A stretch of DNA of 64,000 nucleotides from an uncultured Eubacterium sp. (GCA_910586445.1 CAJUHV010000009.1:1-64000), one strand, 5' to 3'; positions 17,353 to 27,927 are shown, counted from the stretch's first letter. Notes: generated from the sequence alone by a model not told the origin. Translations and numbers: made by a program.

Positions 17353-17420
17353 GAAAAATATGTAAAAAATATATCCTTAGATTGTAATAGAATTTGTACA
17401 CTAAATTAGAAAATATTTCA

Positions 17421-17449
17421 TTGTACTGTCCGGTATTATGTGGTAGAAT
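17421..17449 (+). promoter_or_regulatory. Promoter of the alpha-mannosidase gene
   Basis: TTGTAC and TAGAAT with a 17-base spacer, 42 bases before the start codon. Confidence 0.65.
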
Positions 17450-17491
17450 CCAGTACGAAGTCAAGTCAACAACTGGGAGGGCCATAATCGT

Positions 17492-20400
17492 ATGTTTCAT
17501 ACAGACAGAAAATTGGACAGAAGAATCAATGAAGTAAAAAACTATAGATACCGCGGTGTCATCCATTTAGAGGAGTTTGCGGTATGCGAAGATGAGCAGG
17601 GGGTCGTAAACCCGGCAGTACCAGAAAATCATGAAAACTGGGATACATTAAAGACCCGCGGCCGCTGGTCGGGAAGAGACCATTATTTATGGATGTACAA
17701 AGAGATATCCGTGCCTGCAGAATGGAAAGGAAGACGCGTCGTAGGAATCTTTGATTTCGGAAAGACCGGGGAAGGGAACAATTCCGGGTTTGAATCGATG
17801 TGCTATCTGAACGGAAAGCCTTATCAGGGCGTAGACTCCAACCATATGGAGGTGTTTTTCCCGGATGAACTATGCGGAAAGACCGTACAGCTGACATTCC
17901 GTCTCTGGTCCGGCCTGGAAGGCGGCGGTGTGCCGAAAGAGCAGGAGCACCGGATCAATCAGGCAGACCTGGCATGGCTGGATGAAAAAGCGGATGATTT
18001 TTATTATCTTGGTTCTTTGGTGCTGGACACAGTAAATCACCTGGAGGACGCAGATCCGGTCAAATACGACCTTAGGATTGCATTAGACCGCGCCTGCCAC
18101 TGCATTGACTGGTCTTATCCGGGCAGCGACGTATTTTATGATTCGCTGCATCAGGCGGATGATGTATTAAATGAAAAAATTGACGGCATGAAGAAGCAGT
18201 CACTTGTCAATGTGTACTGCGTGGGGCATACGCATATTGATATGGCATGGCTGTGGAGGCTGAAGCATACGCACGAGAAGGCCTCCCGTTCCTTTTCTAC
18301 GGTGCTGCGCATGATGGAGCTGTTTCCAGAATATATTTTCTTACAGACGCAGCCGCAGATTTATGAATATATAAAAGAAGATTTCCCGGAAATATACGAG
18401 GAGATCAAAAAGCGCATAAAGGAAGGCCGCTGGGAGGCAGACGGCGGCATGTGGGTAGAAGCCGACTGCAACCTGACCAGCGGAGAATCGCTGACACGCC
18501 AGATTCTTTTAGGCAGCAGGTTTTTAAAAGAAGAGTTTGGAAAAGAGGTAGAATACTTATGGCTGCCGGACGTATTCGGCTATTCCTGGGCGCTGCCGCA
18601 GATCTTGAAAAAGTCGGGCATTGACATGTTTATGACTACCAAAATAAGCTGGAACCAGTACAACCGCATGCCGCACGATACGTTTTATTGGAAGGGCATC
18701 GACGGCTCCAAAGTGCTGACACATTTTATTACGACGCCAGATCCATTCAGCAGCAAGGATTCCTGGTTCTATACTTACAACGGCAAGCTGACCGCGCGTA
18801 CGGTACAGGGTGTCTGGGAGTCTTACAGTGAAAAAGAGATGAACAAGGATCTGCTGATCTCGTACGGCTTTGGCGATGGCGGCGGCGGGGTAAACCGTGA
18901 CATGCTGGAGGCAAGGCGCAGGCTGGACAAGATTCCAGGCGTGCCGAATGTAAAGACCTCTACGGCAGCCGCGTATTTTAACAGGCTGAAAAAGAACGTA
19001 CAGGACACAGAGCAGTATGTGCATACATGGGACGGGGAATTATATCTGGAATACCATAGAGGCACATATACCAGCCAGGGGTATAATAAGCGCATGAACC
19101 GTAAAATGGAGCTTTTGTACCGCAGGGCAGAATGGATGACGGCCATGGCAGCGGTTATGGGCAGGCAGATCGGGACGGCAGCGCAGGACAGGCTGACAAA
19201 GGGCTGGAAAACCATACTGACAAACCAGTTCCACGATATTATTCCGGGCTCTTCGATCCATGAGGTATACGAAGATTCCCGCAGGGATTACGAAGAAGTC
19301 CGCCGTATCGGCGAAGAAGTGCTGGCCGATTATAAAGAACAGGCAATGGAGCAGAAAGAAGGGGCCTATACGGTATACAATGCTTCTGGCTGGAGCATGG
19401 ATACGCTTGCAGCAGTACCTGTAGACGACGAAGGAATTTTTACGGATGCAGCAGGAAATGTGCTGCCGTCACAGCAGGCAGAGGGCATGCACTTTGTGCA
19501 TGTAAAAAATGTGCCGCCTATGGGTTATCAGACGATTCAGTTTACAAAAGGCACACAGGCTGCACAAAACAGTGTCTTTACCATAGACGGAAAGCATATC
19601 GAGACGCCGTATTATTCGATCAGCTTAAACGATTACGGCCAGATGGTAAGGCTGTTTGATAAGCAGGAGGAGCGTGAGGTACTCGCACGCGGCGAGCGCG
19701 GAAATGTGTTACAGGTATTTGAGGACAAGCCGCTTGATAATGACGCATGGGATATCGATATCTTTTATCAGCAGAAAATGCGGGAAGTGACAGAGCTGAC
19801 TGCATTTGAAGTGGCTGAATGCGGCGCTTTGTGCCTGAGCATCCATATGGAATGGAAGTATATGAATACAGATATCGCGCAGGATATGGTATTATACAGC
19901 GCAGACCCTCGAATCGATTTTCAGACGCATGTGGACTTCCATGAGCGCCAGCAGCTGTTAAAGGCGGCATTTACTGTTGATATCAGAACGAATTTTGCGA
20001 CTTATGATATCCAGTACGGCAATGTGCGCCGGCCGAACCACTGGAATACGAGCTGGGATCAGGCACGGTTTGAGTCTGTAGGCCACAGGTTTGCGGATTT
20101 ATCCGAGCGTAATTATGGCGTGGCGCTGCTGAATGACTGCAAGTACGGATATGATATTAAGGATAACGTAATGCGCATTTCGCTGCTTCGGTCAGGACTG
20201 CAGCCGGATCACCTGCAGGATCTGGGCAGGCATGAATTTACCTATTCCCTGCTGCCGCACAAAGGCGATTTTGTGGCAGGACATGTCGTAGAGTCAGCAC
20301 ATGCGCTGAACAATCCGATGGACGTATTTTCCGGCGTGCCAAAGGCTTCCGGCGGCTTGGGCAGCTTCTTTACGCTGGACAATGCGCAGGTGGAGATCGA

Positions 20401-20614
20401 TGCGGTCAAGCAGTCCGAGGATGGGCAGCATCTGGTTGTGCGCCTGCATGATTTTGCCGGGGCAAGGCAGCAGGTAGAGATCCGGCCGTCCTTTGACTGG
20501 CAGGGATGGGCAGAATCTGACCTGATGGAGCGGCCGCTGGCAGCGTTTACGGATGGAAAAGTGGTTCTGCAGCTGAACCCATATGAGGTGAAAACGATAT
20601 TATTTCAATTTTAA
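17492..20614 (+). CDS. Alpha-mannosidase, GH38
   Basis: 1040 residues without signal peptide, so probably cytosolic. An N-terminal beta domain (1-240) precedes the GH38 catalytic domain. The zinc site begins HTHIDMAWLW (H248 and D250), the nucleophile is D360 in WLPDVFGYSWALPQ, and a further His motif follows in TNQFHDIIPGSSIHEVYE. The C-terminal half is the usual beta-sandwich region. GH38 enzymes trim alpha-linked mannose, here most likely from imported N-glycan fragments, given the GH85 enzyme downstream. The sensor pair that follows may control it. Confidence 0.92.
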   Translation: MFHTDRKLDRRINEVKNYRYRGVIHLEEFAVCEDEQGVVNPAVPENHENWDTLKTRGRWSGRDHYLWMYKEISVPAEWKGRRVVGIFDFGKTGEGNNSGFESMCYLNGKPYQGVDSNHMEVFFPDELCGKTVQLTFRLWSGLEGGGVPKEQEHRINQADLAWLDEKADDFYYLGSLVLDTVNHLEDADPVKYDLRIALDRACHCIDWSYPGSDVFYDSLHQADDVLNEKIDGMKKQSLVNVYCVGHTHIDMAWLWRLKHTHEKASRSFSTVLRMMELFPEYIFLQTQPQIYEYIKEDFPEIYEEIKKRIKEGRWEADGGMWVEADCNLTSGESLTRQILLGSRFLKEEFGKEVEYLWLPDVFGYSWALPQILKKSGIDMFMTTKISWNQYNRMPHDTFYWKGIDGSKVLTHFITTPDPFSSKDSWFYTYNGKLTARTVQGVWESYSEKEMNKDLLISYGFGDGGGGVNRDMLEARRRLDKIPGVPNVKTSTAAAYFNRLKKNVQDTEQYVHTWDGELYLEYHRGTYTSQGYNKRMNRKMELLYRRAEWMTAMAAVMGRQIGTAAQDRLTKGWKTILTNQFHDIIPGSSIHEVYEDSRRDYEEVRRIGEEVLADYKEQAMEQKEGAYTVYNASGWSMDTLAAVPVDDEGIFTDAAGNVLPSQQAEGMHFVHVKNVPPMGYQTIQFTKGTQAAQNSVFTIDGKHIETPYYSISLNDYGQMVRLFDKQEEREVLARGERGNVLQVFEDKPLDNDAWDIDIFYQQKMREVTELTAFEVAECGALCLSIHMEWKYMNTDIAQDMVLYSADPRIDFQTHVDFHERQQLLKAAFTVDIRTNFATYDIQYGNVRRPNHWNTSWDQARFESVGHRFADLSERNYGVALLNDCKYGYDIKDNVMRISLLRSGLQPDHLQDLGRHEFTYSLLPHKGDFVAGHVVESAHALNNPMDVFSGVPKASGGLGSFFTLDNAQVEIDAVKQSEDGQHLVVRLHDFAGARQQVEIRPSFDWQGWAESDLMERPLAAFTDGKVVLQLNPYEVKTILFQF

Positions 20615-20705
20615 AAAGAATCAGATAAAATCATATATAATCAGATAATATTGATATCATAAGCAGTAAGATGTAAAATAAGCAGCGATAGGAGATGGGC
20701 GCAGG

Positions 20706-22427
20706 ATGGCAAAAAAAAGACCGCGGCAGTTATATTTTAAGATGATTTATACGTATGCAGCGATCGTTTTATGCATTGTAGCAGCGCTCGTCTCTTATTT
20801 TCTGTCGGATTCCAGAAGCCGGCTGCTTGAGTCCAACAGAGAAGCTATGGACAGGATCTGCGGGCAGACAGTGAAATATATTGAAGAAGTCAGGCGGGCG
20901 GCGGATTATATTCATAAGGACCTGTTCCGTTCGCCCACAGAGCTGCGCGACCTGCTGGAGTATTTCAGGCTGACCCCGGAGAAATATCAGGAATATTCTC
21001 TGGGACGTTATATGTCTTCGGATGAGCTGATCTATAAAGGAATCTTTTATTTTATGAACAAGGCATTTGAAGCATATCCGCAGCTGGAAAAAATAGAGAT
21101 GATCAGCTATGAGACTTCCAAGATGACGGAGTGTTATCCGCAAAAAATCGTACACCCGGATAAAAACGGAAAGCCAAGGCTCAGGGAAGTGCAGAACAAT
21201 GTCTACTGTGTACCGGGAAGCCTTGTTTACTTAAAAGAGATCAGAAATCCTGATACGATGAAGCCTGCCGGGTGTATTCTATTTACATTTGAGGCACAGG
21301 AAAAATTTAAAGAAATACAAAGCGCCAATCCCTATGCCGAAATGGTGGTAACATTTGCGAAAGACAGCGTGATCTATCAGGATACGCAGACAGAGGATTA
21401 TACCCGGCTGCTGCGGCAGAAACAGTATTTTTCCTGTAGTGAATCCATCGGTGAGTACCAGACGCATATTTTTATGGATGAGAAGCGGGCAAGGCAGATG
21501 CAGCCTATGCGGGTTTTACTGGTGATCGGTACGGGCGCACTCGCTGGTGCGGCCGGATTTTTGACGATCAGGCGTTATGCGAAGCGGCTGAACAGACGGG
21601 TCGTCCTGATTCTGGAGGCTATGGATAAGGTGACGACCGGAGATTTTAAAGTCCGTTTAAATATCTGGAAAAAAGAAGACGAGCTGGATATGATTGCGGA
21701 TAATTTTAACCTGATGTGCGAAAAGCTGGAGCTGTATATTGAAAAAAGCTACTTAGAAGAGATTGAACGGAAAAATGCCCAGATGCAGGCATTACAGAGC
21801 CAGATCAACCCGCATTTTTTATACAATACGCTGGAGGCAATCCGCATGAAGGCGATCTGCAACGGGGACAGGGAGGTCGGCAGGATGCTCTATAGCATGG
21901 TTGTGCTGTTCCGCAGCCAGCTGAAGGAGGCAGATGTCATCACGCTGGGGCAGGAGCTTGATTACTGCAAGCAGTATCTGGAGCTGTTTGAATACCGCTA
22001 TCAGGGTACATTCCGGTCATATGTAGACTGTCCGTCCCGCCTGCTGTCACTTCCGGTCATAAAGTTTGTGCTGCAGCCGGTGCTGGAAAATTATTTTATC
22101 CACGGCATAGAGCGGGACAGGCAGGATAACCAGGTCAGCATATGGGCAGAGCAGAAGCGGGATACGCTTTATTTGTATGTCAGGGATAACGGAACCGGCA
22201 TGGACGAGGAAAAAATAGCGCAGCTGAATGCGCAGCTTTGGAAAAATGAAAAGACGAGTGAAAATAAGGATAATATCGGCATATACAATGTAAACAGAAG
22301 GATTAAGGCAGTCTGCGGGGAAGGATATGGTATTTCTTTGGAGGCAGCAGACCCAAAGGGCCTGCTTGTAATCCTCTCAATCCGAATAGAGGGAGAGGAA
22401 TGGCATGAGAAAGGTAATGTTAGTTGA
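20706..22427 (+). CDS. YesM-type sensor histidine kinase
   Basis: 573 residues: a membrane helix near 15-35, an outer sensing domain (about 36-265), a second helix near 268-290, a HAMP linker, then the His_kinase domain with phospho-acceptor His in QINPHFLYNTLEAIR and an ATPase domain with DNGTGMDEEKI. This family senses sugars or glycans at the cell surface in Firmicutes and pairs with an AraC-type regulator. It overlaps that regulator's gene by 23 bp. Confidence 0.9.
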   Translation: MAKKRPRQLYFKMIYTYAAIVLCIVAALVSYFLSDSRSRLLESNREAMDRICGQTVKYIEEVRRAADYIHKDLFRSPTELRDLLEYFRLTPEKYQEYSLGRYMSSDELIYKGIFYFMNKAFEAYPQLEKIEMISYETSKMTECYPQKIVHPDKNGKPRLREVQNNVYCVPGSLVYLKEIRNPDTMKPAGCILFTFEAQEKFKEIQSANPYAEMVVTFAKDSVIYQDTQTEDYTRLLRQKQYFSCSESIGEYQTHIFMDEKRARQMQPMRVLLVIGTGALAGAAGFLTIRRYAKRLNRRVVLILEAMDKVTTGDFKVRLNIWKKEDELDMIADNFNLMCEKLELYIEKSYLEEIERKNAQMQALQSQINPHFLYNTLEAIRMKAICNGDREVGRMLYSMVVLFRSQLKEADVITLGQELDYCKQYLELFEYRYQGTFRSYVDCPSRLLSLPVIKFVLQPVLENYFIHGIERDRQDNQVSIWAEQKRDTLYLYVRDNGTGMDEEKIAQLNAQLWKNEKTSENKDNIGIYNVNRRIKAVCGEGYGISLEAADPKGLLVILSIRIEGEEWHEKGNVS

Positions 22428-23940
22428 AGATGAGGAGTTTATTCTCCAGGGAATCCGGTGCATTATCGACTGGGACGAGATCTCAATGTCTGTAGCTGCC
22501 ATGGCACACAACGGAGAAGAGGCGCTGGAGCAGTTTCGCAGGGAGCCGGTGGACATCGTAGTGACAGACGTGGAAATGCCGCGGATGAACGGGCTGAGGC
22601 TCTTGGAAGAAATCCGGGAGATCGACCCCAAAACCAGATGCATTATTTTGTCAGGCTATGACGAGTTTGAATATGCCAGAAAGGCACTGAAGCTGGATGT
22701 AGAGGACTATATTTTAAAGCCGATCAACGAAGACCAGCTGAAGCAGGCATTGATCCATGCGGCGGCACGTCTGGACGAGATGGAAGAAATGGAGCGGACA
22801 AAAGACGGAGGCCTGGAGGACAAGATCGGGTGGCACAAGTTTTTAAAAGGAAAGCTGGACAGGGATGAAGCGGAGGCGTTTTATCAGATGCTGCCGCCGG
22901 TCGGCAGGGAGCAGAAGATCTACGCTGCGATTATGAAGATCGATACTGCCAGCGTAAGCAGCAACGAGGGACTGGGGACGATCTTGACGCAGATCCGGCA
23001 GCTGCCGCAGAAGGTAAAGGCGATTTATCTGTCGGCAGATACCTTGTTCCTGCTTTTGTATGTACATAATTCGTGCGGGGATGAGCAGGCCGTGGAGATC
23101 TTTGAAGGACTGTTAAACCAGCTGGAAAGCGCGCACGGGATTATGAGCTTTGTAACGGCAGCAGCACCTGCCGCAGAATACGCGCAGCTGCCGGAATGCT
23201 ATAAGCAGGCCTCCAGACTGCAGAAATACAGGCTGCTGGAAGGCTATGGCAGCTGCATTACGGACAGCTATATCAAAGACCGCAGGACGCAGGATGTCGT
23301 GATTGATGAGACACAGCTTCGAAAGATGATCTTAAAAAAAGACAAAGAAGGCGTGATGCTCTACATTGAAGATCTGTTTATCAACAATCTAAAGTCGGAG
23401 GTAAGCGTAGATGTACTGTATCAGATGGCGCTTAAAATGGCAGTCCAATTGCAGGATATCAAGGTAGAATACAAGCTGGCACAGTCGAGGAATTTAAAAG
23501 ATCTCTCAGAGATGCTGGAAAAAATCTATCAGGCAGACGATATTTTTGGCCTTAAAACACTGTTTATTTCTGAGATTTCTGAGATTATTTTATATTTACA
23601 TACGGAGGATTCTTATTATACGCCGGTTGTCAAGCAGATCATGGAAGAGGTGCAGAAAAATTACAAGGACGATATGAATTTAAAGACGCTTTCTTACAAA
23701 TACCATATGAATGCGTCTTATTTAGGGCAGATCTTCCAAAAGGAGGTCGGCTGTTCGTTTACCCAGTATCTGAATACGACAAAAAATAAAATCGCAAAAG
23801 ATCTGATTTTGAATACAAACATGAAGATCAATGATATCGCAAAAGAGGTAGGGTACCCGGATACCAGCTATTTTTACCGGAAGTTTAAGCAGTGCTATGG
23901 AGTGTCGCCTGCTTCGCTTAGGACAATAAAAAAGCAGTAG
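22405..23940 (+). CDS. YesN-type response regulator with AraC domain
   Basis: 511 residues: a receiver domain (D9-E10, phospho-acceptor D55 in VVTDVEMPRMNG, K in YILKPINED), a long middle region, and a C-terminal AraC helix-turn-helix pair (YHMNASYLGQIFQKEVG and IAKEVGYPDTSYFYRKFK). It should activate the surrounding glycan genes: the solute-binding protein and GH85 downstream, perhaps GH38 upstream. Confidence 0.92.
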   Translation: MRKVMLVEDEEFILQGIRCIIDWDEISMSVAAMAHNGEEALEQFRREPVDIVVTDVEMPRMNGLRLLEEIREIDPKTRCIILSGYDEFEYARKALKLDVEDYILKPINEDQLKQALIHAAARLDEMEEMERTKDGGLEDKIGWHKFLKGKLDRDEAEAFYQMLPPVGREQKIYAAIMKIDTASVSSNEGLGTILTQIRQLPQKVKAIYLSADTLFLLLYVHNSCGDEQAVEIFEGLLNQLESAHGIMSFVTAAAPAAEYAQLPECYKQASRLQKYRLLEGYGSCITDSYIKDRRTQDVVIDETQLRKMILKKDKEGVMLYIEDLFINNLKSEVSVDVLYQMALKMAVQLQDIKVEYKLAQSRNLKDLSEMLEKIYQADDIFGLKTLFISEISEIILYLHTEDSYYTPVVKQIMEEVQKNYKDDMNLKTLSYKYHMNASYLGQIFQKEVGCSFTQYLNTTKNKIAKDLILNTNMKINDIAKEVGYPDTSYFYRKFKQCYGVSPASLRTIKKQ

Positions 23941-23950
23941 CATATATTAC

Positions 23951-24052
23951 ATGCGGCTGCACATGGAGAGAGAAGTACATGATAGAAGCTGTTTTCTGCG
24001 GAAAATGGTTTTCTGTCACGTACTTCCTTCTTTATGTGCGGCTTTGTTTTTG
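23951..24052 (+). terminator. Long imperfect hairpin after the YesN-type gene
   Basis: GGCTGCACAT...GAAGTACATGATAG pairs imperfectly with TGTCACGTACTTCC...ATGTGCGGC, and the 3' side runs into TTTGTTTTTG. It probably ends the YesMN transcript. The following 24053-24399 is very AT-rich and carries no gene. It is likely the promoter region of the solute-binding protein gene, but no clear promoter stands out. Confidence 0.55.
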
Positions 24053-24399
24053 TGTTAATTTTATGATGATTATAGTTTTAATTTGCCGTCATGCTTCGTC
24101 ATCTGCATGATGTTAAAGCTTTTCATATGTATAAAATTTATTGGAATTTTCACATTATAAAATATATTTCATAAATTATGACAGAAATTTTTATGTTTTT
24201 TTATATTTATGAAACTTTGCTCATCAAATACACCGAAATTCTATTCCATTTTTTACGATTATAAAGTTTGTATCAAATATGCATAAAAAAATTTTAAAAA
24301 TATTGCATTTTCTCTAGAATTTGTACAACAAAACTGGAAATTTTTGACTAGGATTCCTACTAAGTTAAGCGTATGATGAAATAAGAAAGCAGGGGGATT

Positions 24400-25150
24400 A
24401 TGACAGGGAAAAAGAAAATAGTCTTTGCAGCTGCACTGGCTGGCATGCTCGTATCGGGTTTTTTATCCGGGTGCGGCAGCGAGACAGAGAACAATGATTT
24501 TGGAAAAGAGAGCATAGAGCTGATCTGGTATCAGGTAGGAGATTATCAGAAAGACGACCCGGCTGTTATGGAGAAGGCCAATCAGTATATTGAGGAAAAG
24601 ATCGGCGTGACACTGCGCGTGATTAAAGCAGGCTGGGCAGATTACAACCAGAAGATGCAGGTGGTTTTTAATACCGACGAGGCATGGGATCTGTGCTTTA
24701 CCTGCTCGTGGACAAATGATTACCTCCAGAATGCACAGAAGGGAGTTTTTTTAGAGCTGGATGAGCTTCTGCCCGAGCAGGGTGCGGAAATGTATGGTCA
24801 GATCGACGACTATTTCTGGGAGGCTGCGAAAGTAGGCGGCAGGATTTACGGCGTGCCGAATGAAAAAGAGATCGGCAGCTGCCCGATGTGGGTATTTACA
24901 AGAGCCGGATATTAATGCCGAGCTGCAGACCATCCATGAGTGGTTTACAAAGGGAATTATCAACCCGGATGCAGCAACCCTGACAGAAGGCCGTGTTTAC
25001 AATATGTGGAGAGTCGGACAGGGATGGGAATCAGCAGCGATTACCTCCTGGGGACCTCAGATGGGCAAAGACGTAACTGTCCAGAAGATGGGCGATACGA
25101 TTTTATCGAACGAAACGGTACGTGGAAAGCGCAGGAAGACGAAGACCTGA
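24400..25150 (+). pseudogene. Glycan ABC transporter solute-binding lipoprotein, twice deleted
   Basis: The start is intact: a lipoprotein signal with lipobox LSGC (Cys25) and a mature N-terminus of the carbohydrate-binding family (IELIWYQVGDYQ...YNQKMQVVFNTDE). The frame stops at 24915 after VFTRAGY. A later piece of the same kind of protein follows in another frame (PDINAELQTIHEWFTKG to LSNETVRG, about 24907-25120), so an internal segment of perhaps 150-200 residues is missing. The C-terminal half is also missing where the DNA joins the GH85 frame. It cannot make a working binding protein. Confidence 0.75.
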
Positions 25151-27711
25151 TTTTTAATATCAGCAAGGTGCCGCTGGCAGAGCGTGTAGACCGGGCGGAA
25201 CTTGAGACAATCAACGGCACGCAGAACAAAGATACCAAGGTTATGGCGATCTCTATTATGAACAGCAGCACAAGCGGCAACTCACCGCACGGGCTGAACA
25301 AGGCAGAGGCAAATACATTTTCATACTGGCAGTATGTAGATACGCTTGTATACTGGGGAGGCTCATCAGGCGAGGGTTTAATCGTAGCACCCAGCCCGGA
25401 TGTGGTAGACGCAGGCCATAAAAACGGCGTAAGAGTGATCGGTACGGTATTTATGCCTATGACTGCCCATGGCGGCAAGATGGAATGGCTGGAAGACCTG
25501 CTGACAAAAGCAGATGACGGCAGCTATCCGGTAGCAGATAAGCTGATCGAGGTAGCAGATACGTATGGATTTGAAGGATGGTTTGTCAATCAGGAGTCAG
25601 AAGGAACCGAAGAAGAGCCTCTGACAAAAGACCATGCAGACCGCATGCAGGAGTTTTTGGCATATTATAAGGAAAAAGCACCAGAGCTTGACCTGATTTA
25701 CTACGATTCTATGACAGATGAAGGCAAGATGGACTGGCAGAATGCGCTGACGAACAAAAACTCTGTATACTTAAAGAGCGAAGACGGCAAAAATGTAGCA
25801 GACCAGATGTTCTTAAATTTCTGGTGGACAGAAGATAAGCTTGCAAAAAAACAGCTGCTGAAATCCTCAGCAAAGCTGGCGAAGAAGCTGGACATCGATC
25901 CATATGAATTATACGCAGGCGTAGATGTGCAGAGCAACGGTTACAATACGCCGATCAAATGGAACCTGTTTGAAAACGGAGAAGGCGGCACCCATACATC
26001 CCTGGGCCTTTACTGTCCAAACTGGGCATATTCTTCCGCAGGCACAATGCAGGACTTCTGGAAACAGGAAAACAAACTGTGGGTAAATAGTGCAGGAGAT
26101 CCTTCAAAAGAAGTAGAGATTCTGGAAGATACACAGTGGAGAGGCATATCAAACTATGTAGTAGAGCGTACAGCCATTACAAAACTGCCGTTTATCACCA
26201 ATTTTTCTACAGGAAACGGCTATGGCTTCTATAAAAAGGGCCAGCAGATCAGCCTGTTAGACTGGAACAACCGAAGCGTTTCCGACGTGATGCCTACATA
26301 CCGCTATATTATTAACAATGGGGAAGGAAACGACCTGACGGCAGACCTCGATGTAGGCGATGCTTACTACGGCGGCAACAGCATTATTCTGCGCGGAAAT
26401 ATGGCACAGGGCAAAGAGACTGTAATGAAGATGTACAGTGCCAGCCTGCCGGCAGCAGAAAATATGATCTATACAACGACAGCAAAGACGAATGGCACAG
26501 CAGTTGCATTAGATGCAGTGCTGACTCTGGATGACGGCACAGAGATGGTGCTTGAAGGAGATAAAAAAGTCGGCGGAGAATGGACGACAGTATCGTACGA
26601 TACATCCGAGCTGGCAGGCAAGACAATCCGTACCATTTCCTACCGCCTTACGGCAGAGGAAGAAGTAAAAGGGCTTCAGTTCCGCTTTGGAAATATTACA
26701 ATGGCAGAGCAGGACAGCATAGGAACGGCAGCTGCAAGCAATGTGCAGGTGCTTGACAGCGAGTTTGATGAGGACGCAATGTTTGCAGGCGTACGCCTTT
26801 CCTGGGAATCAGATGCAGAGTCCGAATATTATGAGATCTACCGCATTAATCAGGATCAGACAAAATCTCTGCTCGGCATATCCAATACAGAGAGCTTTTA
26901 TATCAATACGCTGCCTCGTACAGACGATACCAATAAGTCCGTATTCCGCATCGTTCCGGTAAACAGCCTGCTGGAAGAAGGCACCAGTGCGGAAGTGACA
27001 ATGGACTGGCCGGATAACAGCATTCCAAAGGCTGCATTTACGGCAGACCTTACATTAGCCGCACCGGGAGAGAAGATCACATTCTCCAGCCTGTGTACAC
27101 CAAATACAGAAAAGGTTACATGGACATTTGAAGGCGCAGATACCGAAAGCGCAGAAGGTGAAACCGCATCCGTGACCTACGAAAAAGAAGGCACATATGC
27201 GGTTACTGTCAAGGCAGAAAATGAATCCGGCAGTGACGAAAAGACAGTCGAAGGATATATTGTAATTACCAAAGATGCATCCGGCGGACTCGAGCTTCTG
27301 TCACAGGGAGCCGGCACAGAAGCAGATACCTATGTAAATGAAAATGAAGCACCGCAGTTTGCAGTAGACGGAGATGTGACAAAGAAATGGTGTGCAACAG
27401 GCAGTGCGCCTCATGAAATCACAATTGATCTCGGCTCTGCCCAGACAGTCAGCGCAGTAGACATCTCCCATGCAGAAGCAGGCGGCGAGAGCGCAGATAT
27501 GAATACAAAATCATATGCAATCTATACAAGCGCAGACGGCACAGACTTCCAGGAAGTAAGAAGCGTGACCAGGAATACCGCAGGTACGACACACGATACA
27601 TTTGCACCTGTAGAAGCGCAGTTTGTCAAGGTAGTGATCAACAAGCCTACACAGGGCAGCGACAGCGCGGCACGTATCTACGAAATCGAAGTATACGGTT
27701 TAAAAAAATAA
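24940..27711 (+). CDS. Endo-beta-N-acetylglucosaminidase GH85, 5'-truncated and fused to a deletion scar
   Basis: The frame is open from 24940, but sequence up to about 25120 is solute-binding-protein DNA read out of frame; GH85 homology begins around KAQEDEDLIFNISKVPLAERV. The catalytic pair reads N and E in GWFVNQES. After the catalytic and beta domains come a fibronectin-like region, a PKD domain (near 27010-27270) and a C-terminal F5/8-type C carbohydrate-binding domain (27280-27711). GH85 enzymes cut the chitobiose core of N-glycans and are normally exported. Here the signal peptide and original start are lost, so export and even translation are doubtful although the catalytic part is intact. 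Confidence 0.8.
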   Translation: MVYKGNYQPGCSNPDRRPCLQYVESRTGMGISSDYLLGTSDGQRRNCPEDGRYDFIERNGTWKAQEDEDLIFNISKVPLAERVDRAELETINGTQNKDTKVMAISIMNSSTSGNSPHGLNKAEANTFSYWQYVDTLVYWGGSSGEGLIVAPSPDVVDAGHKNGVRVIGTVFMPMTAHGGKMEWLEDLLTKADDGSYPVADKLIEVADTYGFEGWFVNQESEGTEEEPLTKDHADRMQEFLAYYKEKAPELDLIYYDSMTDEGKMDWQNALTNKNSVYLKSEDGKNVADQMFLNFWWTEDKLAKKQLLKSSAKLAKKLDIDPYELYAGVDVQSNGYNTPIKWNLFENGEGGTHTSLGLYCPNWAYSSAGTMQDFWKQENKLWVNSAGDPSKEVEILEDTQWRGISNYVVERTAITKLPFITNFSTGNGYGFYKKGQQISLLDWNNRSVSDVMPTYRYIINNGEGNDLTADLDVGDAYYGGNSIILRGNMAQGKETVMKMYSASLPAAENMIYTTTAKTNGTAVALDAVLTLDDGTEMVLEGDKKVGGEWTTVSYDTSELAGKTIRTISYRLTAEEEVKGLQFRFGNITMAEQDSIGTAAASNVQVLDSEFDEDAMFAGVRLSWESDAESEYYEIYRINQDQTKSLLGISNTESFYINTLPRTDDTNKSVFRIVPVNSLLEEGTSAEVTMDWPDNSIPKAAFTADLTLAAPGEKITFSSLCTPNTEKVTWTFEGADTESAEGETASVTYEKEGTYAVTVKAENESGSDEKTVEGYIVITKDASGGLELLSQGAGTEADTYVNENEAPQFAVDGDVTKKWCATGSAPHEITIDLGSAQTVSAVDISHAEAGGESADMNTKSYAIYTSADGTDFQEVRSVTRNTAGTTHDTFAPVEAQFVKVVINKPTQGSDSAARIYEIEVYGLKK

Positions 27712-27755
27712 ATGAATTTGTTAGCAGCAGCCTCTTTGGCAACTGGCTGATGTGG

Positions 27756-27784
27756 CTCCCCGGTTTATCCGGGGAGTTTTTTAG
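27756..27784 (+). terminator. Intrinsic terminator after GH85
   Basis: CTCCCCGG, a 5-base loop, CCGGGGAG and six Ts. Confidence 0.92.
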
Positions 27785-27927
27785 CTGGAATTTTATTGTG
27801 AATATAAGTTTATGAGTTGACTGACAATTTTATTGTGTCTATAATACAGTTGGACTCAGTTTATAAATCAGCTTATAAATCAAATCTTAGTTTGGATTTT
27901 AACAGTTCAGAAAGGAAAAACAGTAAA

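Noticed and set aside
24053..24399. Riboswitch or small RNA in the AT-rich gap
   Set aside because: No recognisable aptamer, stem set or terminator pattern could be drawn by eye.
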